From assembly GCF_000003605.2 (NCBI RefSeq), contig NW_003124899.1, positions 486,179 through 538,755 of the forward strand: 52,577 nt of DNA. The letters run 5' to 3'. The notes under the pieces were generated by a model that made no database searches, was not told the DNA's origin, and was given only the letters and a program-made list of their open reading frames with translations. This DNA is from Saccoglossus kowalevskii. Taxonomy: Eukaryota; Hemichordata; Enteropneusta; Harrimaniidae. The position numbers and the translations under genes were made by a program. Below, piece by piece: positions 25,991 to 38,700 of the stretch; the first letter of the stretch is position 1, and every line of letters starts with the position of its first letter.

Positions 25991-28003
25991 TTGAATTAGT
26001 TTTTACTATGTCTCTAATACTCTCAGCACACAGGAGTTCTTTCTAAGCTTTCTTTGATTTTTACTGTTACCTGCTAAATTATAACATGTGTATAATGTGT
26101 TTAAGGTTGATCAATACAGTTACATGAATTTTCTTGGAAATTTTTGATACCTTTCTGAATACATTGCTGTACAATATCATATGCAGAAACTCAAGATCAT
26201 GAAAGAATGTGTCAGGAACTGCGATTTTGAAAAATGAAAATGGAAGTCACAGAATACAGTTTCAATAGTTTGTTCTATACTAATACATAGGCGATATAAC
26301 CTGTTCTCACACGATCCAGTCAGAGACTAACCCACACAGAGACTATTGTTTACTTTCTCATTGGAGAATTTAGTGTGGATAGTATGTCATGCTATCTGCT
26401 AACTTAACAGCTTGCTCTCAGGTTTGAAACTGAACTGACCGTGTCTAACAACATGTACAGTAGGTTAACATACAACATCTGTCTGTATGTGGTTGGTTAT
26501 TCAGGTTTGGCTTGTGAACTTCTGATATTAATTAATGGTGGTTATACTGACTTTATGCTCTAGTTTTTGTATATGTCTATACATAGTTGCCTTTCCTTGC
26601 TGCTGTGTGCTTCTCTTCGCTATTCTTGTGTATTAGATTGCGTAATACATCACCTTCGTCTAATATTATATTGTCCACTATAATTGTCTACCCTTGTCTG
26701 ATATTAGTTGTCTATCATGGCAAGCTGTCAACTAATCAGAAGGAAGTATTCATGCAATTGAAATGCTGGTACAATATAAATATGTGTATTCATAATAACT
26801 ACCTGTAGTCAGTGGGAACTGTTTCCCATAAAACTAAATCTGTTCTGTGGTGTCTTGTCCGTGTGTTTTTCTGCATACATGTAGTCTAGCATACAAACAG
26901 ATAATATGTAACTGACTAATCCGGTACAGGTGAAACCCGATTGATCAGTATCTGTGCTATCTAGGAAAATCTGACTTTCATGGTGTTCTAGATACGTAGT
27001 GTAAATTGTAAGAAATTGATTATGAAAATCCAGTGTTAAAATACAGTGGGGGGAAAAATGCATTACGTAATCTTTAAATTCATCAAAATTAGTGATTCTG
27101 GAAGATGAAAAACAAAATGTACATCCTTGATCTGTAATGTAAAAATAGTGATATGTTTATATCTTGTATTCACTGGGTCTATTGTAGGTGTGCTTCCAAT
27201 ATATGAAACACATTCACATATTTGGGGTCACAGACATTAGCTTGGGGTGAGGAGAGTCTACTTCTGATTAGAAGTGACACTGTTGATACATTTACTGAGC
27301 TGCAGCTGTTGATATATGTATATAATTATTTTGTTGTTGAATGTCAGGAAATAATATTCCAGATTTATTGCTGTGAAAGTACATCTTCAACATGACAGTA
27401 TAAATATAATTATGTTTGGATGTGAAAAACACTTTGATGTTAGTTTGAGTTACAGTGTGTTTCAGTGTATTTGCTATACTGTTATATTGTGCTCTCAGAG
27501 CCACCATTCTGCAAGCCCCACGCCCACGGTGTAGGTTTACGAAGTAGCGTGCCGTTACCAATATTGGCAGAGGCACTCCAGTTACAAGCACACACACATC
27601 TGTATTGTGCAAAATCGCATGCCAATAAACTTTGCTTGTGACACCTGAAAACCCTCGCTAGGTAAAATGCACACTAGTCTCATTTTCATATTTTTTTTTT
27701 CTTTTTCTTTTTCTCACCTAATTTGGTGAGAATAGAATAAATTGTTTTTTTTTCTCTTCACTTACCTGTTTAAACAAGTACAATTTAAGAAGTGTTTTAA
27801 AACAGATTTTTAAAGTGTTGATATTAAAGAGAGAAAGATAGAAAGACATTTTGGACAAAAGTTTAATCACTTTTTGTTCTTATTCCCCTGCGGCCGTTGG
27901 TGAAAATAACAGTCAAATGAATGTTGCCGGCCGTGAATCAATTGATAACTTATTGTTGTTGTTTATTCATTGTTTACAAGTTTTCTGTTTTCTTGTTTCA
28001 CAG
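25991..28003. other. Non-coding stretch ending in the exon A splice acceptor
   Basis: No gene recognised. Long pyrimidine runs at 27690-27760 and 27950-28003 lie upstream of exon A. A GC-richer patch at 27890-27935 holds the in-frame ATG at 27917, which could serve an alternative transcript start. Confidence 0.5.
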
Positions 28004-29749
28004 CCCAGTCCAGGTCGAAAGAGTGAAACTATTGACAGGATACATGGTAAGACAAAACAAGAGGAAATCCCAAATGAATCAGAATATAACCATCATCAGT
28101 ATGTAGCACATGCACAGGATGGTGCTGACAGTTTAATCAGTAAAAAAACGCCATACGTGCCTCCACACAGCGGAGAGCAGAATGGCAAACACGATCGAAA
28201 GGGAGAAGAGCTGCACGGGACCATAGAAATGCTAAATATAGACAAAGGGTATTGTGCCATGGAAGGGAACAATAAGGCAACTTATAAAACTTATTCAGGT
28301 GTGACCAAGAGTGGAGATAAAAGGACTAGAAGTGACGTAGAAAGGATCGGTGAGCAAGACACAGACAGGAGTGCAGCAATCGTACATGGTGCCATGTGTA
28401 TAGAGAGTCCCAGGAGCAATGAAGCAAAAGTAATAGCCAATGAGATAGAAACACAAAGACTGCCAGGTCAGCATACTTCACATAGCGCTTGCACTTGGAC
28501 AAGTTTGACCCATCAAGGACAAGAACTTAACATTGGCAACAGAGAGCCGTCGCATGAAGAAGTACCAACTGTAGATCAGCCAAGTGGACTAGACAGCGAT
28601 GATAAGAGTCCAACACAGCTGAAAGCTCTAGAACAAAGTGGAGATTTGTCTGATATCAGGACCATTGTGAGTAACACAGGTAAAAGCATACAGAAACCTG
28701 ATCTCAGCCGTGTGAATGGTTGGCACATTACAGGTATAACTGAACCCTATCACCAGTCTGATTGGCATTTTAGAGACGGGGAGTGTGCAAAACAGAGCAG
28801 GCTAGGTGCTAGTAGCAGCTGTACTCAACAGGATTTAGATGTCTCCCCTCTTACTAAAGAAAGGGTCACCGTTAATGCATGGAGCACCCCAGCAGGAAAC
28901 AATGCAGAACCACCTCCAAAATCAGAGGAGTCCCTGTCGGCACGAATTCGGAAAAAGAGCATGTTGCTAGCTTACGATGAAGGACAACTGGAAATCGCTG
29001 ATGATACCACTTACCGATCGCTGGATATTGAAACTGACATTGACCTAATCACTCAGATTAATAAGGTACATGAGGAATTTGTTCATAACATGATGACTCC
29101 ATTGAAATCACCTGAAAACAGTAGCTTAAAAAGGACAGGTAGTATATCGAAGGGCAGTGAGTTCAGTTCAGCCACTTCATCTGTGACAAAATCTCAGGAA
29201 AGAAAGCACAGTCCCCCATCAGGTGGGAACTTCAAACGAAATTCCCCTAAGTCGTCATCATTTCGGAGACCATCAGGGGTGAGTATTGCTTCAATAGACT
29301 TTGATGGCAAGGAGCAAAAGCCCACCACCCCTTTAGAAAAATGGCAGAAGCTCAAAAAACACATCTCAGATAGTATTCTGGGCTCTACAAAGCATAAACA
29401 GGGTAGAAAGACCACATCCGACAGTAGTCTTCCTCAGGACTATTCCTCAGTTCGTAGGGCCTCAGCGGCTGATGTAGCAACCATACCAAAAGTATACAGG
29501 AAAGACTCAGGTGCCGATTTGTTGTGCGCACGTGGTGAGGACAATGATCGAACGCCAAAGTTGGAGCGGCGACCTAGCCTACGACGCCAACGAAAACTTG
29601 CCATGTCACCAGTTGAGAATGAGAGACTTTTTAACCAGCTTCAAAAAGAGAGGACTAATAGTTGGAGCGGTAGTGATGATAGTGGTATCCATAACAACCA
29701 GTCTCGGTCGAGTACAGATGTGTCAATTACTGAAGATGATCAGACCAAG
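28004..29749 (+). CDS. SPATA13: Exon A: long disordered N-terminal region (582 codons)
   Basis: The acceptor follows a long pyrimidine run ending TTTCACAG, and the donor is CCAAG|GTAGGT; it begins and ends in phase 0. The frame stays open upstream to about 27842, but that part reads as a polypyrimidine tract (leucine/phenylalanine-rich), so I start the exon at CCC 28004. The product is rich in S, T, K, E and N, with no globular domain that I recognise. Two denser islands stand out: residues about 310-367 (SARIRKKS..., then an acidic and hydrophobic stretch ending NMMTPLK) and about 442-456 ([17 protein letters not shown], helix-like). R-R-x-S sites lie at about residues 421, 484 and 522. In vertebrate ASEF proteins the segment before SH3 binds APC; the islands are candidate equivalents, which is inference only. 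An in-frame ATG at 27917 could serve a transcript that starts here. Confidence 0.88.
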
Positions 29750-32700
29750 GTAGGTAACTAATTACTATGGTAAAATTCCTCTTAAAATGATAAGGTATTG
29801 GATGCTTTGATTTTTACCACATCACATTTTGCCATTCTCATCAAGTTTGTACATGGAACTGACAAGATTATGGGTAATTGTATGTAAAATCATGAATTCA
29901 AAAATGGGAGAAGTAAGTTTGAATTTCTTTGTTGAAGAAATTTAATACATTTCTTGCCAGTTTAAGGCAATAAATACCACAGTATTTAAATTTACTTTAG
30001 TTTGTAGGGTTTTGATCTCATTGTTATATATTTGAAGATTTTATTTATTCAATCTTGAAATATTCTTTTCAGAAAGGAAAAAAAAATAATTGTAAACTGA
30101 TTTTTTGTTGACAGTATTATTTTCAGCCTGACACCCAGCAGACATAGGCAATTATCAAATACATCAAATCTAATCAGAAAGGACTCCACACATCATAAAG
30201 AGTTTAAGTTCATGAGCCTTTAGGGAAAGAATATAAGGAAACTCTAGAAATAATGCTATTGTACTTTAATATGTAGCCTTGGCCTTGTGCACAAACTGAA
30301 AAAAAAAAACATTATTTAAACAAAAAATGCTTGACTAATAAAGTTTATACATAGCCTAGTCTGTGGCCTTCACATCATGCTTACGTCTTTTGTGGTTAAA
30401 GTACTAGCTTTTCCTGATGCTCTTATCATGTACTTTATTAGTACAAAGTGAGCCCTCGTTGAGTTCAATTGCTTGCCATACATGAAGGACAGTCCATTTG
30501 CCAAGTATACAATAATGGTGGAGTCTGCTGGAATGCAACCAATCCCACCTTGTCTCGATTACGTCTGGAAGTTCACATTTGTTGGCATATTTTCATTTTC
30601 CTAGCTTATCTTTCTTTATAGTATGATCTGGGGTGTAGTATCTGTGATTAAGATGTAAATCTTTCAAATTTCCCGGTGTGACATGTCTGAATTTGTCCTT
30701 TTAGGGGGAACGCTGTCCTGTGACATTTTCTAAGCGTGTCCCCATTTCTATTGAGTATCAGGAACAGTACATGGTATCAAATTCTACCAGCTAAAGTAAC
30801 CTTACACCGCGGCGCTGTATGTTCTGTGTTTCTCCATCCCACACACCACACAATATTCGATTCAGCACAGAATACAAATGTGTGTACAAGCCTCGTTTGC
30901 TTTCCGTCGTTGTTAACCTAAGCACCATTGACTTTAGTGGGGACCTTCTAATAGTAGAGACATTGTGCTCGTTGTTCTTCTTGTCAAAGAAGTTCTATGA
31001 TGAATCCCCCCCTGCATAGTAATTCATACGGCAAGCAGCAATATAAAATCTACAGTGCGTTGTCGAAACTAGCCCAACTCTTATGTTAATTTGAATTAAA
31101 TGACCCCTGTTTAGCTTTAACTTCAGTGGTGAATCAGAATACAAAAGAAGGAGCATTTATTGCTTTTCTATTCTTGATTTCAACCCAAATTTTCCTTTGT
31201 GGGTGAGCAACACATATACATATTAATAAATAGCAGAATTTCTATTTTCATTGATGTAGCTGGCAGGTATCCAGTCTGCTACCCCTACCTCCCCTCTCAG
31301 CTTTCGTGTGTATGTGATTTCTTACATTGTAATAGCCCTGCAATGTTGTTGGTTGCTCATTGCATGTTTAGAAACATATTGCTTTGTAAGAACTGTTGTA
31401 TAGAATGCCATGGACAGCATTTCTCAAGACATGACTGTTAGAAATAATCCACATGTAAGTTACTATCAAAGTTGTATACTGCATAAACACAACTCCCAAC
31501 AGATTCAGTACAGGGATTGTTTTTTAATTAAAAAAAGAAAAAATCAAGTTAACTTTGTTGTGAAAACCTGTATTTTGGTAAAAATAAGATTATAATTGGA
31601 GCACTTGACACTAGGTGACCACAGCAGAAAATGGTGGTGAAAAGCTTGATTCTGTCCCATCTAAATCGACCAGTGAAAAGAAAACTGAAACCACTTTGCA
31701 ATATAAGTTCCCACTTCCGTCATTGTTGAGTACTGTCACTTTATATTGAAAGTGATACTGTTCACATGTGGTGTGCGGTAGAGGTTCTCAATCTTGATAG
31801 ATGGCATCTTTGAGTAGTTTGTCTCATTTATACATACTTGCCAAAGTTTTCTACACCTTTGGTTACATGTGCACAGAGTCAATGTATTGGTATTCTGGGA
31901 CGTCTGTCTTTATAGATTTACTGCAGTTTTCTAAAGTCAGTTGCATTGTGTTGGATAAAGTAGCTCCCTTAAATTGTGTAGACCATGACAAACTGCATAC
32001 AGTCTCCAATAATGTAGTTGTTGTGTGATTACCCACAATTGCTAAATGATCTAGTAGAGAATATGACACAAACAAGTATAAATATGCTTTCACATCTGTC
32101 TCAGTTCAACAGGTTCTTTGTCAAGCTATTGTGAAACAAATTGTAATATAAAGCCATTCTCTGTTCATGGTGGCCATGGTAGGTTAAAGCATTATACCAG
32201 AATTGTCGCTCTTTTCAAAGCACTAAAATTTACTCCCTCTGTTGGTTTGAAGTTCCATTTCCATCATTGTCATTCTCTGTACAGGACACATGCTGACTGG
32301 GTGGCCTTGTTTGTTTAAAGCCAAGTTCCACCATTGTCATACTCTGTACAGAACACATACTGGTTGGATGGCCTAGTTCATTTGAAGCCAAGTTCCACCA
32401 TTGTCATTTTCTGTACAGGACACATGCTGACTGGGTGGCCTTGTTCATTTGAAGCCAAGTTTCACCATTGTCATTCTCTGTACAGGACACATGCTAACTG
32501 GGTGGCCTTGTTCATTTGAAGCCAAGTTCCACCATTGTCATTCTCTGTACAGGACACATACTGGCTTGGTGGCCATGTTCATTTGAAGCCAAGTTCCACC
32601 ATTGTCATTCTCTGTACAGAACACATACTGGTTGGATGGCCATGTTCGTTTGAAGCCAAGTTCCACCATTGTCATTCTCTGTACAGAACACATGCTGATT

Positions 32701-35700
32701 GGGTGGCCTTGTTCATTTGAAGCCCAGTTTCACCATTGTCATTCGCTGTACAGGACATATACTGGTTGGATGGCCATGTTCGTTTGAAGCCAAGTTCCAC
32801 CATTATCATACTCTGTACAGGACACATACTGAATACAGAATACATAATAGTTAGATGGCCATGTTCGTTTGAAGCCAAGTTCCACCATTATCATACTCTG
32901 TACAGAACACATACTGAATACAGAATACATACTGGTTGGATGGCCATGTTCGTTTGAAGCCAAGTTCCACCATTATCATACTCTGTACAGAACACATACT
33001 GGCTTGGTGGCCATGTTCATTTGAAGCCAAGTTCCACCATTGTCATACTCTGTACAGAACACATACTGGCTTGGTGGCCATGTTCATTTGAAGCCAAGTT
33101 CCACCATTATCATACTCTGTACAGAACACATACTGGCTTGGTGGCCATGTTCATTTGAAGCCAAGTTCCACCATTGTCATTCTCTGTACAGAACACATAC
33201 TGGCTTGGTGGCCATGTTCATTTGAAGCCAAGTTCCACCATTGTCATTCTCTGTACAGAACACATACTGGCTTGGTGGCCATGTTCATTTGAAGCCAAGT
33301 TCCACCATTGTCATTCTCTGTACAGAACACATACTGGTTGGATGGCCTAGTTCATTTGAAGCCAAGTTCCACCATTGTCATTCTCTGTACAGGACACATG
33401 CTGACTGGGTGGCCTTGTTCATTTAAAGCCAAGTTTCACCATTGTCATTCTCTGTACAGGACACATGCTAACTGGGTGGCCTTGTTCATTTGAAGCCAAG
33501 TTCCACCATTGTCATTCTCTGTACAGGACACATACTGGCTTGGTGGCCATGTTCATTTGAAGCCAAGTTCCACCATTGTCATTCTCTGTACAGAACACAT
33601 ACTGGTTGGATGGCCATGTTCGTTTGAAGCCAAGTTCCACCATTGTCATTCTCTGTACAGAACACATGCTGATTGGGTGGCCTTGTTCATTTAAAGCCCA
33701 GTTTCACCATTGTCATTCGCTGTACAGGACATATACTGGTTGGATGGCCATGTTCGTTTGAAGCCAAGTTCCACCATTATCTTACTCTGTACAGGACACA
33801 TACTGAATACATAATACATACTGGTTGGATGGCCATGTTCGTTTGAAGCCAAGTTCCACCACTATCATACTCTGTACAGAACACATACTGGCTTGGTGCC
33901 ATGTTCATTTGAAGCCAAGTTCCACCATTGTCATTCTCTGTACAGAACACATACTGGCTTGGTGGTCATGTTCATTTGAAGCCAAGTTCCACCATTGTCA
34001 TTCTCTGTACAGAACACATACTGGTTGGATGGCCATGTTCGTTTGAAGTCGGGTACCACCATTATCACACTCTGTACAGAACACATACTGGTTGGATGGC
34101 CATGTTCGTTTGAAGCCAAGTTCCACCATTGTCATACTCTGTACAGGACACATACTGGCCTGGTGGCCATGTTGGATTGAAGCCAAGTTCCACCATTGTC
34201 GTTCTCTCTACAGGACACATACTGGCCTGGTGGCCATGTTCGTTTAAAGCCAAGTTCCACCATTGTCATTCTCTCTACAGGACACATACTGGCTTGGTGG
34301 CCATGTTGGATTGAAGCCAAGTTATATTACTTATACTGACTCAGTTACCAAATCCTGGCATCTCATAAAAATCTAGAAAACAAGTCAAAACATGTTGACG
34401 TAAAATTTATCAAAATACACATTTGGATGGTTTATTCTATAGATCAGACATAAAAAAAAACGGACATATTTGCTACATGTATGTGAATTTTGCTGAAGTG
34501 TTTCATCTCACAGCTAGTATGTTAATATAATCTGTTCACACTGGGTGATGAGTACCCAAACAACATGTCAGGCTTCCTAAGTCCCAGACATTACAGCCAC
34601 TTATTATTAAAGTTCTTCAGTACTATTTGCCTGGCTATATCACATTTCTTGGTTATTCTACAACAATTGGGTCCTCTTCTGAAACCAGTTAAATTGCTAC
34701 CGAAATCAATGATCAGTGTTTAAGAAAAAAATTGATAAGTATACATTCACTTGTGATAGCTCTTTTGCTCATCATTCACTTTTGAAGATTCCAGACATGT
34801 TGGTATGTCTACACATTTAAACATCTCGGCGTTTGTCACAAGGGTATGGGTTTTAAGTAACCTTGGCAGTAACCTTGAGTGTGAGGTTTAGTGCCTCATT
34901 TGATTCTATTGTGAAACCTATATAAGTTTGTGTGTGTATCTTTTAGTGTACCTTGTATGTGGTTTTAATGATTGAACCATGCAATTACTCATATCTCTCA
35001 AAAAGAGCTTATCATACGTTGTTCTTGTCGGTCTGCCAGTTATAGCAATTACTAAAGACTTCGGTTGAGGGTTGCATATTATTACTGCAGATCATAAAAT
35101 GCTTGACATGTTTTATACCCCATTTGCATCTAACCACAGCTTGTATGGTACTGTAAAGTACTTATTTTCACTTGAAATTTATTTTCTCTAAAGAAATGAA
35201 CCAGTCAAAATAACTTTTTTACATATATTTCACATGCAACTCATCAATAATCAGTCAAAATAAACCTCATATAAGACAGCCGAATTGTCTTTTCAGCGAA
35301 AATTCATTCCAGCTAAAATAAAGTATTCCACAGTAGTGCAATTGTAGCTAGTTACTGAGTGGGAGTAGCATGGAATGCAGGTTTATAGATTACAGCCCCC
35401 GAGGCACGAGTGGGGTTCGGGCCGTTCTATATATAAACGACTGTAAGTGAATGTACTGTCTGAAATAAACACAATGTGAGCACTCACCTGACAAATTATC
35501 ACTTCACAGTACCTTGACCACGTACAGACTGTTTTTGATTTCACTCAACTCTGTTGGTGTTGTATTCACGTAGCCTTAAATTTTGTTATACAGGCTTTAT
35601 TTCGAGGCTTCATTTTGTGCGTTTTTTTTTTCTAACCAAATGTGTTTGTCAGGCACTGTAAGATGAGTAAAATCTTACATCAGTGTAGAGAAATGTTCTA

Positions 35701-38700
35701 AATTAGTTTCTGTACTGACAGTAGCAGTGCTACTTTATGTTGTTTATTTACTGTGAAACACGTTGAAATAGCGACATGTACATGGCATTTTAACGAATTT
35801 GAGCCAATGCATGAATTAACAGAATCCTAATTTGGCTTACATGCCAACAATCTCATTGTAAAAACATACTTTATTTTAAATTAGCGACATATTGTATTAG
35901 CAAAATTACCAGTGTAAAATTCCAAATTTTGACCATTTTTTATGAGTGAGTGTGACTCAAAAAATTGCCTGGTGACTTTAATTTTTGTTGATATCCTAAT
36001 GAAATATGGACAAAATTATTTTGTGAAAAGGAACAATAACTTAGGCGGAGCGTAATAATCCTGTCATAGGAACGCCATTATTAATTACACAAGTCACAAG
36101 TGTTTTACTTTAGCATTATACAGTTTTGGTGGAGAAATTAGGATTCGTTTAGGTTCTGTATATTTCAAGGGTTTGGAAAACGTGTTCCTGTGGTTTGGGG
36201 ATTTGAAATATTGTTGAAATAATAATTATTCACCAGTGTAGTATTCAAAAGTGACAAACATGTATTAACTCCACACCTCTCATCTACATCACTGCCAAAA
36301 CCTATGCTAATGAAAGAAATTAATTTTGAACCAGCTTAAAAAATGTTTACATTTTGCGACACATGGAAGTACCTTTTCGTACATCAAATATTTTACAATT
36401 GTTCATGTAAACTGTTAAAGTAGCCCCAGTAATTAACCTGGCGAAAGCTTTCACAGAATGAACGTGGTATCAACACGTGATGTGTGAAATCGTCTTGTAT
36501 TTTAAGATGTCAATAGCATACTTTCATATATCGTCAAATTAACCAAAAACTGGCACATTCAATGATAATCAATAGCACAAAATGTTATTAACAAAACATT
36601 TCAGATACATGGAAAACATGTAATAACTGAAAGGATAGAGAAATCAGGAAATTACAATCACTTCTAAGTGAAAAAATGGCCCATTCCGAGTAAAAAAAAA
36701 CATGTGAATCTAAATATTCAAAGTATTCAAGTGTGTCAATAATATAACATTGTCAGGTACATTTTACATCTATATTATACTGGACATTATTGGTACAAGA
36801 TTCAAGTCAATAGCTGAGATCTTGGTTTGGATTGGCAGAAATGCTTGGTTTTGTTGAATTTTTAACGTTAAAATGGCTGCCATTTGGGCATCTTGAATCT
36901 GATATGTGTATATGTACTACATAATGTATCTATAAAGTTTGAAAGTGATTGGTCAAGGCATGACAGAAATATGGCTCTGGAACAGCATTTGTTTTAAAAA
37001 AAAATGACCACCAGTCGGCCATTTGAAATCCGATCCTAAAAATACAAAATGCATCAAGGTCTCATTATGTCGAATGTATGTACAAGGTTTGATCGAAATA
37101 CATCTATACACAGAATGGCAGAAATGTTTGATTTTTATGGATTTTAAGTTTTAAAATAGCCGCTGTTCGGCCATCTTGAATCAGACCGTGAATCATAATG
37201 AATCTGCATATGTATCTAAGCTGTATAATGTGATTGGCCCAGGCATACACGAACGGATGGACAGACATAGACATGGAGGTCAATCCATAAGTCCCCATTT
37301 TTAGGCTGTGTTCGAACGGGCACTAAAAGTACATACTGGTAATAATGTACAAAATGTAGCCCCAAAATTGTGTTCAAAGATGATATTTGAATACACCAAC
37401 AGAATATTCAGCATTTTATATGAGCGGGTATTTAAATCTTGTGTGTATAAGCAGAACAGTTTTATTAATATCATCCTACTGTAAAAGGGTTAATTATTCA
37501 CTGGGTTTTAATTTTGCTTATTTCGCTGACTGGAAAATGCGCTAAATTAAAACCCAGTAAATATGTAAAGTTGAGCATAGAACACATTATCTAAATGATT
37601 AAAACCGTGAATTTAATACCCACTGAATATGCCTGAAATGCTAAATCAGCGAAATTTAAACCCAGTGAAAATTAGTCATTTTACAGTATGTCATGTGGGA
37701 TTGATATCAAACCTAGTATAACAACTGTGATGATTAAAATAATCTGATATTATTTGTAGTTTTACTTCAAAACATTCATTTATTAATTCACTTCTGCTTT
37801 ATAAAAATAATTAGCTCAGTACACCAATTCATATATCTGAGAGATATTTCATAGTTCATTGTCATCTTTATACTTTTATTTCTTGATGTGTACACCATCA
37901 AATTTTCGCCGCTAGAAATGTTCACGATTTGATAGTCTTAGAAAGTGTACCTAACATCGTCTCACAAAATTTAATCAGTTTACACTTAGGTTTTTGCAGA
38001 TATAATATCAATATGCAGGTTTTATAATCCCTCGATATTTCCTTTTAGATTGACGTCAACAGACATGAGTTGACGTCAGTGGATTAATCTATTGCACGTG
38101 AATGTCTTACATACGCTGTGTGGCCAATCTGGCTGTTTGTGATATTTTCAACAATTCGTCAGAAAATGAAACTGTACACTCATTAAAGTGTATCATTCTT
38201 ATCTTATTTGGTGGTTATCAGACATTTGGCCAAAAAAAAAAAAATCTTGAATATTTTGTTTCCGATGAGGTGACACGGTTTTAAATTTTGTTGGTATTAA
38301 GATTATTTAATACCACAACAACAATATATAAGATCAACGTTTAACAATTATTTAATAATAGTTTTGAATACATACATTAAAATTGATTTGGAACTACAAA
38401 ACATCCTCTTAAACAGAAACAAAATAATACACAAAATTGGCTGTATGAAAATCAGAAACATTTTGGTATTGCCCAAGTAGTACGTCCTATAGGAAAAACA
38501 TTCGATGGTATGTGATTGAGATTTGTTTATATAATTTATGAAATTTCCCACTCAATTTGCCTCCATATATAAAACCTAAATTTGCCCATTCAGATCACAT
38601 TTATGCACGTTCTTTGGATAACGTTCAACGTACTTATAAATGGTCTTTTTGCTAAGGTTAAACTGAGGGATTGACGCACCCACATCAACTGTGTATATAT

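Noticed and set aside
27292-27612. 106-codon reverse-strand frame
   Set aside because: No known domain and no support from splice sites; AT-rich chance frame.
27851-28003. Extension of the exon A frame upstream to 27851
   Set aside because: First codon is TTG, and the segment ends in a classic polypyrimidine tract with CAG acceptor; treated as intron or upstream sequence.
32118-34314. Many 60-75 codon frames on both strands
   Set aside because: Products of the 67-bp minisatellite; the frame rotates every unit and the same peptide recurs.
38050-38085. Paired TGACGTCA sites resembling CREs
   Set aside because: Two short palindromes deep in an intron, with no promoter or conservation evidence.
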